NCBI RefSeq assembly: GCF_016863175.1
Contig: NZ_BOOJ01000055.1
Span: 1-64,000, forward strand
Direction of reading: 5' to 3'
DNA from: Paraplanobispora siamensis
Lineage (GTDB): Bacteria > Actinomycetota > Actinomycetes > Streptosporangiales > Streptosporangiaceae
Length of the DNA stretch: 64,000 nt
The notes beneath the pieces are model-generated. The model was not told the origin of the DNA and ran no database searches. It worked only from the letters and a program-made list of their open reading frames with translations. Both the position numbers and the translations under genes were made by a program. This document shows, piece by piece, positions 42,061 through 50,522 of this stretch (position 1 is its first letter; every line of letters begins with the position of its first letter).

Positions 42061-42561
42061 TCAGCGGTTGTCGCGCCGGGCCTGCCGCCGGGCACCGGTC
42101 GCCCGGGTCGAGGCGTGGCGTTTGGGGATGCCGGCGTGGTCGGGCTGCCGGTCCAGCCGCTGCGACTCCAGCCGCTCGGACCCCGGACGGGTGAGCGGCC
42201 CCGGCGGGACCGGGTTGCCCGTCCGCCGCGCGGCGGCCAGCCGCTCGTCCTGCAGCGCCGCGGCGCTGGCCCGCGCCGCCGTGGCCAGCTGCTCGCTCAC
42301 CCGGGCCAGGGCGTCCTCGAACACCTCCGCCTTGGCCCGCGTGCGGCTGTTGCGCGCGTACGCCTTGCCACGGCCGCCGGTCTCCTCGACCCGCGCGGCG
42401 GCCTGGCGGCGGTAGACCTTCACGTGCTTGGTACGGGCCCGCCGGACCCGGATGTGCAGGTCGAGCAGGGCGTCCTCGTCCAGCTCGGCCAGGCGCTCGG
42501 GCGCGGTCTCCCGTACGAGCAGGAGTTCCGCCTCGGTCAGTGAGTTGAGCAACGCGTCCAT
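42061..42561 (-). CDS. Conserved actinobacterial protein of unknown function
   Basis: A 166-residue very basic protein. The N-terminal half is conserved-looking (LTEAELLLVRETAPERLAEL, DEDALLDLHIRVRRARTKHV, YRRQAAARVEETGGRGKAY) and mostly helical; the second half is charged and probably disordered. The Arg/Lys content suggests nucleic-acid binding, but no known domain is visible. The start lies in a repeat-rich leader (42561-42630). Confidence 0.7.
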   Translation of the reverse strand: MDALLNSLTEAELLLVRETAPERLAELDEDALLDLHIRVRRARTKHVKVYRRQAAARVEETGGRGKAYARNSRTRAKAEVFEDALARVSEQLATAARASAAALQDERLAAARRTGNPVPPGPLTRPGSERLESQRLDRQPDHAGIPKRHASTRATGARRQARRDNR

Positions 42562-42634
42562 CTCAGCGTCCCTATCTCTCAGCGTCCCCCTTCCGGCAGG
42601 TCCCGTCCGGCAGGTCCCCGTCCGTCAGGCCTTT
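42561..42634. repeat. Short tandem repeats before the basic protein gene
   Basis: tctcagcgtccc occurs at 42561-42572 and 42577-42588. tccggcaggtccc follows at 42592-42604 and 42606-42618, with degenerate copies after. The series touches the start codon of the basic protein gene and ends before the hydrolase stop. Confidence 0.8.
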
Positions 42635-42648
42635 CCCGGCAGTCCCCC

Positions 42649-44361
42649 CTACCGGGCCATCAGGCCGGTGAGGGCGGCCGTGCGTTCGGCGCTCCACCCG
42701 TCCGGCGGGGCGATCTGCGCCCACGCCGCGACCGGCGCGGCGCCGTAGTTGTGCCCGTGCCCGGCCGGCGCGCCCCCCGCAACCGCCATGTCCGCGGTGA
42801 CCTGCCAGAAGGTGACGAACGGGTACCACCGCATCGCCGGCAACACGTCGCCGCCCCGCGGCTCGTCGAGCCAGTCCGGCCGGCGCAACGCGAGCCGCGG
42901 CGACCACCAGGTGATCGGGTCGGAGGCATGCTGCAGATACACCACCCGGGGCCGGCCCCAGGCGGTCGGCGGGTTCACGAGGTCGGCGGCCGGGTCCGCC
43001 GCGAACCGGATCGTCTCGCCCCCTTCGTAGCCGGGCAGCACCTGCCGGGTGCCCGGATCCCGGTCCGCGGTGAACTCGCGCCACAGCGTGTTGCTGGACG
43101 GCGGGCCGACCAGCAGCATCCCGTCGACCCGGTTGCGCATGTCACCGCTGCCGCTGAACGCGGTCTCCGCGCCGAACGAGCCCAGGCTCTCACCGAACAC
43201 CAGCAGCAGCGGACGCCGGTCGACCGGCAGCCGGGACCACACCCGGTACACCGCGTCGAAGAGCTCCCGGCCCGCCTCACGCGCCCGCTCCGCGTCGACG
43301 AGGAACGATATCCAGCTCGGCAGGTAGGAGTACTGCATCGACGCCAGCGCCGTATCGCCGTTGTACAGGTACTCCAGCGGGTCGACCCCCTGCGCGTTCA
43401 CCCACCCGCTGCCCGTCGTGACGATCACGCACAGCACCCGGCGGGAGAACCCGCCGGTGCGCTCCAGCTCCCGCACCACCAGTTCCGCGCGCTCGCGCGT
43501 GCCCGGCGCCGAGTCCAGGCCGGCGTAGACCCGGATCGGCGACATGGCCGGCGTCCCGGAGAAGCCTTCCAGCTCGGCCACGCTCGGGCCGCCGCCGATG
43601 AAGCTGCGCCCCTGGTTGCCCAGCGACGCCCACGACACCGCCGATCCCGGGCCGCCGGAGCGGTCCGGGCTGCCCGGCGCCGCCACGCCGGGCGAGGTCT
43701 CCCCGTTGACCGCGGCGAACGTGCGGTCGGCGGCGCCGAACAGCCCCTGCAGCACCACCCCGTTGCCCACCCCGACGATCAGGGCGACCACCACGATGAC
43801 GCCCAGCGCCCGCGCCGCAGGGGCCGCCATCCCCCGGCCGAGCAGGCGGGACAGCGCCCGCGTGGCGCGGCGCAGCAGCCGGGCCGTGCCCACCAGCGCC
43901 GCGAACAACAGCGCGGCCAGCAGTACGACCAGAACGTAACCGCCGCGCGGCGGAGGGGCCAGCCCCATCAGCCGGTGGATGTCGTGCTGCCAGCCCGAGC
44001 CCAGCCAGCAGAAGACCACGATCAGCACCACGGCGGCCGCGGAGAGGACCCGCCGTGCGGTTCCGCCCGGTGCGGGCAGGGCCGGGCGGCCGGAGACCCA
44101 TCGGGCCAGCCAGGTGATGAGCACGCCCAGGCCGTAGCCGGTGGCGGCCAGCAGCCCGCTGATCACCCCCTGGAACACCCAGCCCCGCGGCAGCAGCGAC
44201 GGAGTGACCGACGCGCAGAAGAACAGCGTCGCCCCCACCAGCCCGGACAAGGTGTAACGCCGGCGGCCGAGGAACCGCCGGACCCGCTGCGACCGGCCGC
44301 CCGGCGCGTGCTCGGGTCCGGTCATCCTGGTCGCTTGCTCCGGGGACGTCATGTTCAGCAC
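42649..44361 (-). CDS. Membrane alpha/beta hydrolase (Abhydrolase_9 type)
   Basis: A 570-residue protein. About four N-terminal membrane segments (36-215) including LSGLVGATLFFCASVTPSLLP, a family landmark, then an alpha/beta hydrolase domain (about 270-560). The nucleophile is in LVFGESLGSFGAETAF (GESLG), and a Thr/Gly-rich FIGGGPSVAEL precedes it. The domain order matches the Abhydrolase_9_N plus Abhydrolase_9 pair found in actinomycetes and proteobacteria. The substrate is not known. Confidence 0.9.
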   Translation of the reverse strand: MLNMTSPEQATRMTGPEHAPGGRSQRVRRFLGRRRYTLSGLVGATLFFCASVTPSLLPRGWVFQGVISGLLAATGYGLGVLITWLARWVSGRPALPAPGGTARRVLSAAAVVLIVVFCWLGSGWQHDIHRLMGLAPPPRGGYVLVVLLAALLFAALVGTARLLRRATRALSRLLGRGMAAPAARALGVIVVVALIVGVGNGVVLQGLFGAADRTFAAVNGETSPGVAAPGSPDRSGGPGSAVSWASLGNQGRSFIGGGPSVAELEGFSGTPAMSPIRVYAGLDSAPGTRERAELVVRELERTGGFSRRVLCVIVTTGSGWVNAQGVDPLEYLYNGDTALASMQYSYLPSWISFLVDAERAREAGRELFDAVYRVWSRLPVDRRPLLLVFGESLGSFGAETAFSGSGDMRNRVDGMLLVGPPSSNTLWREFTADRDPGTRQVLPGYEGGETIRFAADPAADLVNPPTAWGRPRVVYLQHASDPITWWSPRLALRRPDWLDEPRGGDVLPAMRWYPFVTFWQVTADMAVAGGAPAGHGHNYGAAPVAAWAQIAPPDGWSAERTAALTGLMAR

Positions 44362-44459
44362 GGCCTCGCTTCCGGGACCGGGCCCCGGTGAACAGGGCGG
44401 GCGGCCATCGTCGAGCCTCTCCGGTCACCGGCGTGACCGGCCTCATCCGCCGCGGGTGA

Positions 44460-44810
44460 ATCAACGTCGGGCGCCGCCGTACGGGTGAACCGGCGGCGGG
44501 CGTGGTCGAGGTGGTCGTCCCGCCGCGCTCGCCGCTGGTCGGCGAGACCGTGTTCCCCGGCATGCTGCGCGCCTCGGACCTCGGCATCCTGGCGGTACGG
44601 CGGCGCGGCAGGGACCGCGGCAACCGCCCGACCGAGCTCGCCGAGGACGACACCCTCCTGCTGCGCGGCAGCTGGCCGGCGATCGAGTCGCCGGCCGACC
44701 ACCGCGACATCCTCGTCGTGGACTCCCCGGACCTGGTACGCCACCGGGCGGTGCCGCTGGGCCCCGGCGCCGCGTCGTCATCCCGCTCGTCCGGCGCTTC
44801 CGAGGGGTAG
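44460..44810 (+). pseudogene. Remnant of an SLC13-type permease (RCK_C/TrkA-C domain)
   Basis: The frame carries VEVVVPPRSPLVGETVFPGM, ASDLGILAVRRRGRDRG and LAEDDTLLLRGSWPAIE, the second TrkA-C (RCK_C) domain pattern of SLC13-like permeases, ending at the place where membrane segments would follow. No membrane part exists on either side. A GTG at 44502 could still start a 102-residue protein, so a free-standing RCK_C protein cannot be excluded. Confidence 0.6.
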
Positions 44811-44862
44811 GCCCCGCCGGGGCCGGGTAGGGGCCGGTCCCTGCCGCCGAAGGGAGTAACCG

Positions 44863-45912
44863 ATGCGCGCGCTGACCGTCACACCGTCGCGGGCGGGCAC
44901 GGCCGAGGTGCGGGAGCTGCCCGACCCCCGGCCCGCCGAGGGGGAACTGCTGGTCGAGGGCCTGGCCGTCGGCGTGTGCGGCACCGACAGGGAGATCGTC
45001 TCCGGCGTCTACGGCTGGGCCCCGCCCGGCCGCGACCACCTGGTGCTCGGCCATGAGTCGCTGGGCCGGGTGCGCTCGGCGCCGGAGGGCGGCGGCTTCG
45101 CCGTGGGTGACCTGGTGGTCGGCGTGGTGCGCCGGCCGGACCCCGAGCCGTGCGGGGCGTGCGCCCGCGGCGAGTTCGACATGTGCCGCAACGGCCGCTA
45201 CACCGAACGCGGCATCAAGCAGCTCGACGGGTACGGCAGCCAGCTGTGGACGGTCGAGCCCGGCTACGCCGTACGGCTCGATCCCCGGCTGGAGCACGTG
45301 GGCGTGCTCATGGAACCGGCCACGATCGTGGCCAAGGCGTGGGAGCAGATCGAGAGGATCGGTGCCCGCGCCTGGTTCGCGCCCGAGCGGGTGCTGGTGA
45401 CCGGGGCGGGACCCATCGGGCTGCTGGCCGCGCTGCTCGGCGTGCAGCGGGGGCTGGAGGTCCACGTCCTGGACCGGGTCACCGGCGGGCCGAAGCCCGA
45501 GGTGGTCAAGGCGCTGGGGGCCGAGTACCACACGGCCGGGGTGGCCGAGGTCGCCGGCCGCGTCCAGCCCGACGTCGTCATCGAGGCCACCGGCGTCTCC
45601 GGCGTGGTGTTCGAGGCGACGGCCGAGACCGCCTCCTACGGGATCGTCTGCCTGACCGGGGTGTCGTCGGCGGGGCGCAGGATCTCGGTGGACATCGGCG
45701 CGGCCAACCGCGAGATCGTGCTGGAGAACGACGTCGTGGTCGGCTCGGTCAACGCCAACCTGCGCCACTACGCCCTCGCGGCCGACGCCCTGGCCGGGGC
45801 CGACCTCGACTGGCTGGAACGGCTGATCACCCGCCGGGTGCCGCTGGAGCGCTTCGCCGAGGCGCTGACCGCCCGGCCCGACGACATCAAGGTCGTTCTC
45901 ACCCTGACCTGA
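44863..45912 (+). CDS. Glucose 1-dehydrogenase-like zinc MDR enzyme
   Basis: A 349-residue zinc-dependent medium-chain dehydrogenase. Catalytic zinc ligands in GVCGTDREIV and LVLGHESLG; structural zinc region with CGACARGEFDMC; NAD(P) fold VLVTGAGPIGLLAALLG. The GTDREIV and GHE motifs are those of the glucose/galactose dehydrogenase (Gdh) branch. It would oxidise an aldose to a lactone. ATG 44863 follows GAAGGGAG. Confidence 0.88.
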   Translation: MRALTVTPSRAGTAEVRELPDPRPAEGELLVEGLAVGVCGTDREIVSGVYGWAPPGRDHLVLGHESLGRVRSAPEGGGFAVGDLVVGVVRRPDPEPCGACARGEFDMCRNGRYTERGIKQLDGYGSQLWTVEPGYAVRLDPRLEHVGVLMEPATIVAKAWEQIERIGARAWFAPERVLVTGAGPIGLLAALLGVQRGLEVHVLDRVTGGPKPEVVKALGAEYHTAGVAEVAGRVQPDVVIEATGVSGVVFEATAETASYGIVCLTGVSSAGRRISVDIGAANREIVLENDVVVGSVNANLRHYALAADALAGADLDWLERLITRRVPLERFAEALTARPDDIKVVLTLT

Positions 45913-45955
45913 GTCTCACGCTGAGACCCGAGTCCCGCCCTGAGTCTCGCGCTGA
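45908..45955. repeat. Duplicated stop region after the dehydrogenase
   Basis: A 17-bp sequence that contains the stop codon (45908-45924) recurs at 45939-45955 with one mismatch, 31 bp downstream. Confidence 0.8.
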
Positions 45956-45959
45956 ATCA

Positions 45960-45984
45960 GGATTGGCGATATCACAGAGGGTAC
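45960..45984 (+). promoter_or_regulatory. SigB/SigF-type promoter of the copper-binding protein
   Basis: GGATT (45960-45964), 14 bp, GGGTAC (45979-45984). The -10 box is the exact general-stress sigma consensus. Confidence 0.6.
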
Positions 45985-46016
45985 GGCCACAGCGGACATC
46001 CATCGAAGGAGGCAAG

Positions 46017-46421
46017 ATGACCACCACGACGATGCCGATGCTGGAGACGTACCCGGCCGAGATCAACCTCGACCGCACCAAGCTCGCCGCCACCATCGAC
46101 GCGCTGATCGCCTGCAGCGAGGCCTGTACGGCGTGCGCCGACGCCTGCCTGAGCGAGGGCATGGTCGCCGAGCTGACCAAGTGCATCCGTACCAACATGG
46201 ACTGCGCCGACATCTGCGCCACCACCGCCCGGGTGCTGTCACGGCACACCGGCTACGACGCCAACATCAGCCGCACCCTGCTGGAGGCCTGCGCCATGGC
46301 CTGCAAGGCCTGCGGCGACGAGTGCGGCTCCCACGCCGACATGCACGAGCACTGCCGCATCTGCGCCGAGGCCTGCCGGGCATGCGAACAGGCCTGCCGC
46401 GACCTGCTCGCCACGATGTAG
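46017..46421 (+). CDS. Four-helix bundle copper storage protein (Csp-type)
   Basis: A 134-residue protein with about sixteen cysteines, most of them in CxxxC pairs along four helices: IACSEACTACADACLSEG, CIRTNMDCADICATTA, EACAMACKACGDECGS, CRICAEACRACEQACRD. It fits the Csp/DUF326 family, whose members store many Cu(I) ions inside the bundle. No signal peptide is present, so this is a cytosolic Csp3-like form. ATG 46017 has AAGGAGG. The stress-type promoter suggests use in stress or development. Confidence 0.93.
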   Translation: MTTTTMPMLETYPAEINLDRTKLAATIDALIACSEACTACADACLSEGMVAELTKCIRTNMDCADICATTARVLSRHTGYDANISRTLLEACAMACKACGDECGSHADMHEHCRICAEACRACEQACRDLLATM

Positions 46422-46620
46422 CCGATCACGGTCGCGCACGGCCCCGTCTCCGGGGCCGGAGCGGCCGCTCCGGGGTGTCCCCGCCCGGTGCGGAAACCAC
46501 GGCGACCGTCACCGCGGTTTCCGCGCCGGGCTTCCAGGAGGGCCGGTTTTCCGAGGAAGGCCGGGCTTCCGGGAGGGACGACGGGCTGTGCCGATCGGAC
46601 GCGCGGCTCGGTGGATGGAC

Positions 46621-46646
46621 GGCTTCATCAGTCACAAGTAGGGCAT
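46621..46646 (+). promoter_or_regulatory. SigB/SigF-type promoter of coiled-coil gene 2
   Basis: GGCTT (46621-46625), exactly 15 bp, GGGCAT (46641-46646): the same boxes and spacing as ahead of the paralogue at 15501. The downstream leader also aligns (ATG-GTTTCTC-rich block and CGGGAGGTC/CGGGAAGTC before the ATG). Confidence 0.68.
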
Positions 46647-46686
46647 AACGGCAGCGGCGATGTTTCTCCCGGCGGGAGGTCCACAG

Positions 46687-47196
46687 ATGCTGGACGAGCA
46701 CGAGGCGCGGGCGGTCACGACATTGCTGGAGACGCTGGCCGACCGGCTGGGGGACGACCCGCTCGGCGCCGACGCCCGGCGGATGGCCACGGCGTTGCGC
46801 AGGCGCCTCGACGGGGCCGCCGTCATCCCGGGGCGGACGGATCACCGGGCGGCGCAGGCCGGCCGCGAGCGGACCGATCCCGGGCAGACCGGCCGCGGAC
46901 GGGCCGACCGTGAGCGGACCGTCGTCGAGCGCGGGCCGACCGTCGTCGAGCGCGGGCGGCAGGGGCCGCCGTGGCCGGACGGCGAACCCGCCCGCAGCGA
47001 GAGCACCCGGGCCCGCCGGCTCCTGGCGGACCTGCGCGACGCCCGGGGACGGACCGAGGACGTCATCGGGCGGTGCGAACAGGCCCGCCAGAACGCGATG
47101 GCGGCCCAGCGCCGGGCCGAGCAGCTGACCCGGCGCGTGCTGGAGCTCCAGGCCCGCCGGCAGGGCGCATCCGACGGCGGCGTACAGCACATGTGA
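46687..47196 (+). CDS. Coiled-coil protein (paralogue 2)
   Basis: A 169-residue protein of unknown function with the same head as the protein at 15501 (MLDEHEARAV, LLETLADRLGDDPLG, ARRMATALRRRLD) and the same tail (AMAAQRRAEQLTRRVLELQARR). The middle is only about 50 residues and has two copies of VVERGPT/VVERGRQ and several RTD/RAD-rich units. Head and tail are therefore the conserved parts, and the middle a variable spacer. ATG 46687 has GGGAGG. Shared promoter boxes point to common control with its paralogue. Confidence 0.75.
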   Translation: MLDEHEARAVTTLLETLADRLGDDPLGADARRMATALRRRLDGAAVIPGRTDHRAAQAGRERTDPGQTGRGRADRERTVVERGPTVVERGRQGPPWPDGEPARSESTRARRLLADLRDARGRTEDVIGRCEQARQNAMAAQRRAEQLTRRVLELQARRQGASDGGVQHM

Positions 47197-47377
47197 TGAC
47201 CGACCCCCTGCACAGCGGGCCGTCTCCTCGACACATGAGTTCCCCGTAGCGGCCCGCTCCCGAATCGACGACCCGCTCCCGATTCGCGGATGCGAACACA
47301 CAACCGCCCATCATGCCGCTTCTGCGCCACCGTTGCGGGCTTCATCCTGGAATCTGCGAAGTGTATGGTGATGGTCT

Positions 47378-47788
47378 GTGACGACGTTCCGGATCAGTGA
47401 GGCCGCCGCCCTGCTGGGGGTCAGCTCCGACACCGTGCGCCGCTGGGTGGACGCCGGACGGCTGGCCGCGCAGCGTGACGAGCACGGCCACCGGCGCGTC
47501 GACGGCGCCGATCTGGCCGCCTTCGCCCGCGCCCAGATCGGGACCGAGGACGGCGGCGGCCGCTCCTCTGCGCGCAACCGCTTCCGCGGGATCGTGACCG
47601 AGGTGATCCGGGACGCGGTGATGGCCCAGGTGGAGATCGCCGCGGGCCCGTTCCGGGTGGTCTCGCTGATGAGCCGCCAGGCCGCCGACGAGCTCGGCCT
47701 GGAGCCGGGCGTGGTGGCCCTGGCCGTGGTCAAGTCCACCAACGTCGTCGTGGAGATCCCCGACCGTGAACACGTGACCGGCAGCTGA
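47378..47788 (+). CDS. Molybdate-responsive regulator (MerR-type HTH plus TOBE)
   Basis: A 136-residue protein: an excisionase/MerR-like helix-turn-helix (RISEAAALLGVSSDTVRRWV, DEHGHRRVDGADLAAF) followed by a TOBE/Mop molybdate-binding domain (GIVTEVIRDAVMAQVEI, VALAVVKSTNVVVEIP). It probably senses molybdate and controls modABC, which starts 15 bp downstream. GTG start at 47378. Confidence 0.92.
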   Translation: MTTFRISEAAALLGVSSDTVRRWVDAGRLAAQRDEHGHRRVDGADLAAFARAQIGTEDGGGRSSARNRFRGIVTEVIRDAVMAQVEIAAGPFRVVSLMSRQAADELGLEPGVVALAVVKSTNVVVEIPDREHVTGS

Positions 47789-47803
47789 CGAGGAGCCCCG
47801 TTG

Positions 47804-48592
47804 GTGTTCAGACCCCTTTCCCGGTGGACCGCGGCTCTCGCGCTCGCACTGGCCGCGGTGTCCGGGTGCGGTTCCGGCGGGCCCGCCACCTCCGCGACGG
47901 CCCCGGCGGCCGGCGGGGACGCACGACAGCTGACGGTGTTCGCCGCCGCCTCGCTGACCGGGGCCTTCACCGAACTCGGCAGGATCTTCAAGGACGCCCA
48001 CCCCGGCACCACGGTGATGTTCAACTTCGGCTCCAGCGCCACGCTGGCCCAGCAGATCACCCAGGGTGCCCCGGCCGACGTGTTCGCCGCGGCCAGCCCG
48101 GCCACCATGAAGACCGTCACCGACGCCGCCCTGGCCACCGCCCCGACCACCTTCGCGCGCAACAGGCTGCGGATCGCGGTGCCGGCCGGCAACCCCGCGG
48201 GCGTCGACGAGCTCAAGGACCTGGCCGACCCGGAGGTCAAGGTCGCGCTGTGCGCCGCGCAGGTGCCCTGCGGGGCGGCGGCCGTCAAAGCGCTGGAGGC
48301 GGCCGGGCTCGAGGTCACCCCGGTGACGCTGGAGCAGGACGTCAAGGCCACCCTCACCAAGGTCGAACTCGGCGAGGTCGACGCCGCCCTGGTGTACGCC
48401 ACCGACGTGCCGGCCTCCGGCGGCAAGGCCACCGGCATCGACTTCCCCGAGGCCGACAAGGCGATCAACGACTATCCGATCGCCGCCCTGACCGAGGCGC
48501 CCGCCGGGCCGCTGGCACGGCAGTTCGTCGACCTGGTCCTGTCCCGGCAGGGCAGGGACGTGCTGGCCGAGGCCGGATTCCAGGTTCCCTGA
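47804..48592 (+). CDS. modA: Molybdate-binding lipoprotein ModA
   Basis: A 262-residue lipoprotein: signal peptide with lipobox AVSGC at about 22, then a type II binding protein (LTVFAAASLTGAFTELG, NFGSSATLAQQI, GAPADVFAAASPATM, DAALVYATD). ModA captures molybdate outside the membrane and hands it to ModBC. GTG 47804 has AGGAG 8 bp upstream; a TTG just before it is less likely. Confidence 0.95.
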   Translation: MFRPLSRWTAALALALAAVSGCGSGGPATSATAPAAGGDARQLTVFAAASLTGAFTELGRIFKDAHPGTTVMFNFGSSATLAQQITQGAPADVFAAASPATMKTVTDAALATAPTTFARNRLRIAVPAGNPAGVDELKDLADPEVKVALCAAQVPCGAAAVKALEAAGLEVTPVTLEQDVKATLTKVELGEVDAALVYATDVPASGGKATGIDFPEADKAINDYPIAALTEAPAGPLARQFVDLVLSRQGRDVLAEAGFQVP

Positions 48593-48593
48593 C

Positions 48594-49439
48594 GTGACGA
48601 CCGCCACCACGCCCGCCTCCGCTCCCGGCCGCGCCTCCGGCCGGGAGCGGGGCGGCGTGCCCGGCCGCCTGCCCTGGCCGCTGGTGATACCGGCCCTGCT
48701 CGGGCTGGCCTTCCTGGTGCTGCCGCTGGCCGGGCTGCTCGTGCGCGCCCCCTGGTCCACGCTGCCGCAGCGGCTGGCCGAGCCGCAGGTCCTGCAGGCG
48801 CTGCGACTGTCGCTGGTCACCGCCACCATCGCCACCGCCGTGTGCCTGCTGCTGGGGGTGCCGCTGGCCTGGCTGCTGGCCCGCACCGCATTCCCCGGCC
48901 GCCGTCTGATCCGCGCCCTGGTCACCGTCCCGCTGGTGCTGCCCCCGGTGGTCGGCGGCGTGGCGCTGCTGCTGGTCCTCGGGCGGCGCGGCCTGATCGG
49001 CTCCTGGCTGGAGGCCGCCTTCGGCGTCTCACTGCCGTTCACCACCGCCGGGGTCGTCGTCGCCGAGGCGTTCGTGGCGATGCCGTTCCTGGTGATCAGC
49101 GTCGAAGGCGCGCTGCGCGCCGCCGACGCGCGCTTCGAGGAGGCCGCCGCCACGCTGGGCGCCTCCCGCTGGACCGTCTTCCGCCGCGTCACCCTGCCGA
49201 TGATCGCCCCCGGCGTCGCCGCCGGGGCCGTGCTGTGCTGGGCCCGCGCGCTGGGCGAGTTCGGCGCCACCATCACCTTCGCCGGCAACTTCCCCGGCAC
49301 CACCCAGACCATGCCGCTGGCCGTCTATCTGGCGCTGGAGACCGAACCGGAGGCGGCCGTCGTGCTCAGCCTCGTGCTGCTGGCCGTCTCGGTGGTCATC
49401 CTGGCCGGTCTGCGCGAGCGGTGGGTGAGCCGGATATGA
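48594..49439 (+). CDS. modB: Molybdate ABC permease ModB
   Basis: A 281-residue permease with six membrane segments and the EAA loop EEAAATLGASRWTVFRRVTLP; the GEFGATITFAGNFPG segment is typical of ModB. GTG start right after the modA stop; its stop overlaps modC by 4 bp. Confidence 0.95.
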   Translation: MTTATTPASAPGRASGRERGGVPGRLPWPLVIPALLGLAFLVLPLAGLLVRAPWSTLPQRLAEPQVLQALRLSLVTATIATAVCLLLGVPLAWLLARTAFPGRRLIRALVTVPLVLPPVVGGVALLLVLGRRGLIGSWLEAAFGVSLPFTTAGVVVAEAFVAMPFLVISVEGALRAADARFEEAAATLGASRWTVFRRVTLPMIAPGVAAGAVLCWARALGEFGATITFAGNFPGTTQTMPLAVYLALETEPEAAVVLSLVLLAVSVVILAGLRERWVSRI

Positions 49440-50500
49440 GCGGACCCGCCCCGGACCTCCCGCCGCACGGCGGGCTGCACGCCCGCCTGGCCGTCGAGCG
49501 GCCCGCCTTCCGCCTGGACGTCGAACTGGAGGTGGCGGCCGGAGAGGTGGTCGCGCTGCTCGGGCCCAACGGGGCGGGCAAGACCACCGTGCTGCGCGCC
49601 CTGGCCGGACTCACCGGCCTGACCGGCGGGAGCATCACCCTGGACGGCCGGTCCCTGCACACCCTGCCCGCCGAGCAGCGCCGGATCGGCATGGTCTTCC
49701 AGGACTATCTGCTCTTCCCCCACCTGTCGGCGCTGGACAACGTCGCCTTCGGCCCGCGCTCCAACGGCGCCTCCAAGGCCGAGGCCCGCCGTACGGCCGA
49801 GGCCCTGCTGGAGCGGGTCGGCCTGGTGGAGTACGCCGCCGTCAAGCCCGGACGGCTGTCGGGCGGCCAGGCCCAGCGCGTGGCCCTGGCCCGGGCGCTG
49901 GCCGTACGGCCCCGCCTGCTGCTGCTGGACGAGCCGCTGGCCGCCCTCGACGCCCACACCCGCCTGGAGATCCGCGCGCAGCTCCGCCGCCACCTGGCCG
50001 ACTTCGACGGCGCCACGGTCCTGGTCACCCACGACCCGCTGGAGGCCATGGTGCTGGCCGACCGGCTGATCGTCGTCGAGCACGGCTCCGTCGTCCAGCA
50101 GGGCACCGCCGCCGAGGTCGCCCGCCGTCCGCGCACCGACTACGTGGCCCGCCTGGTCGGGCTCAACCTGCACCGCGGCCGCGGGGACGGGGCCCACGTC
50201 AAGGTCGGCGAGCTGCTGCTCAGCACGTCCGACCACGTCGAGGGGCCGGCGTTCGTGGCCTTCGCCCCCGCCGCCGTGGCCCTGTACCGCACCCGCCCGG
50301 ACGGCAGCCCGCGCAACCTGTGGCGGGCCCGCATCGACGGCATCGAGCGGCACGGCGACAACGTCCGCGTCCACCTGGACGGCCCGGTCACCGCCTCCGC
50401 CGACGTCACCCCCGCCGCCGTCGCCGAGCTCGACCTGAGCCCCGGGCAGGAGATCTGGGCGTCGGTCAAGGCCGCCGAGACCCACGCCTACCCGGCGTGA
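49436..50500 (+). CDS. modC: Molybdate ABC ATPase ModC
   Basis: A 354-residue ATPase: Walker [12 protein letters not shown], signature RLSGGQAQRVALARALA, Walker B LLLLDEPLAALDAHTR, H-loop VLVTHDPLEAM. The C-terminal part (about 235-354) is a TOBE/MOP-type domain. Energises molybdate import with ModAB. Confidence 0.94.
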   Translation: MSGPAPDLPPHGGLHARLAVERPAFRLDVELEVAAGEVVALLGPNGAGKTTVLRALAGLTGLTGGSITLDGRSLHTLPAEQRRIGMVFQDYLLFPHLSALDNVAFGPRSNGASKAEARRTAEALLERVGLVEYAAVKPGRLSGGQAQRVALARALAVRPRLLLLDEPLAALDAHTRLEIRAQLRRHLADFDGATVLVTHDPLEAMVLADRLIVVEHGSVVQQGTAAEVARRPRTDYVARLVGLNLHRGRGDGAHVKVGELLLSTSDHVEGPAFVAFAPAAVALYRTRPDGSPRNLWRARIDGIERHGDNVRVHLDGPVTASADVTPAAVAELDLSPGQEIWASVKAAETHAYPA

Positions 50501-50522
50501 GCCCCGGACGGCCGCGACGCGA

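Noticed and set aside
43277-44710. Long minus-strand frame overlapping the membrane hydrolase
   Set aside because: A shadow of the hydrolase gene; low-complexity Arg/Gly/Pro translation without domains.
47197-47377. Molybdenum-cofactor riboswitch ahead of the molybdate locus
   Set aside because: No recognisable structured element. The TOBE-type regulator encoded at 47378 explains control well enough.
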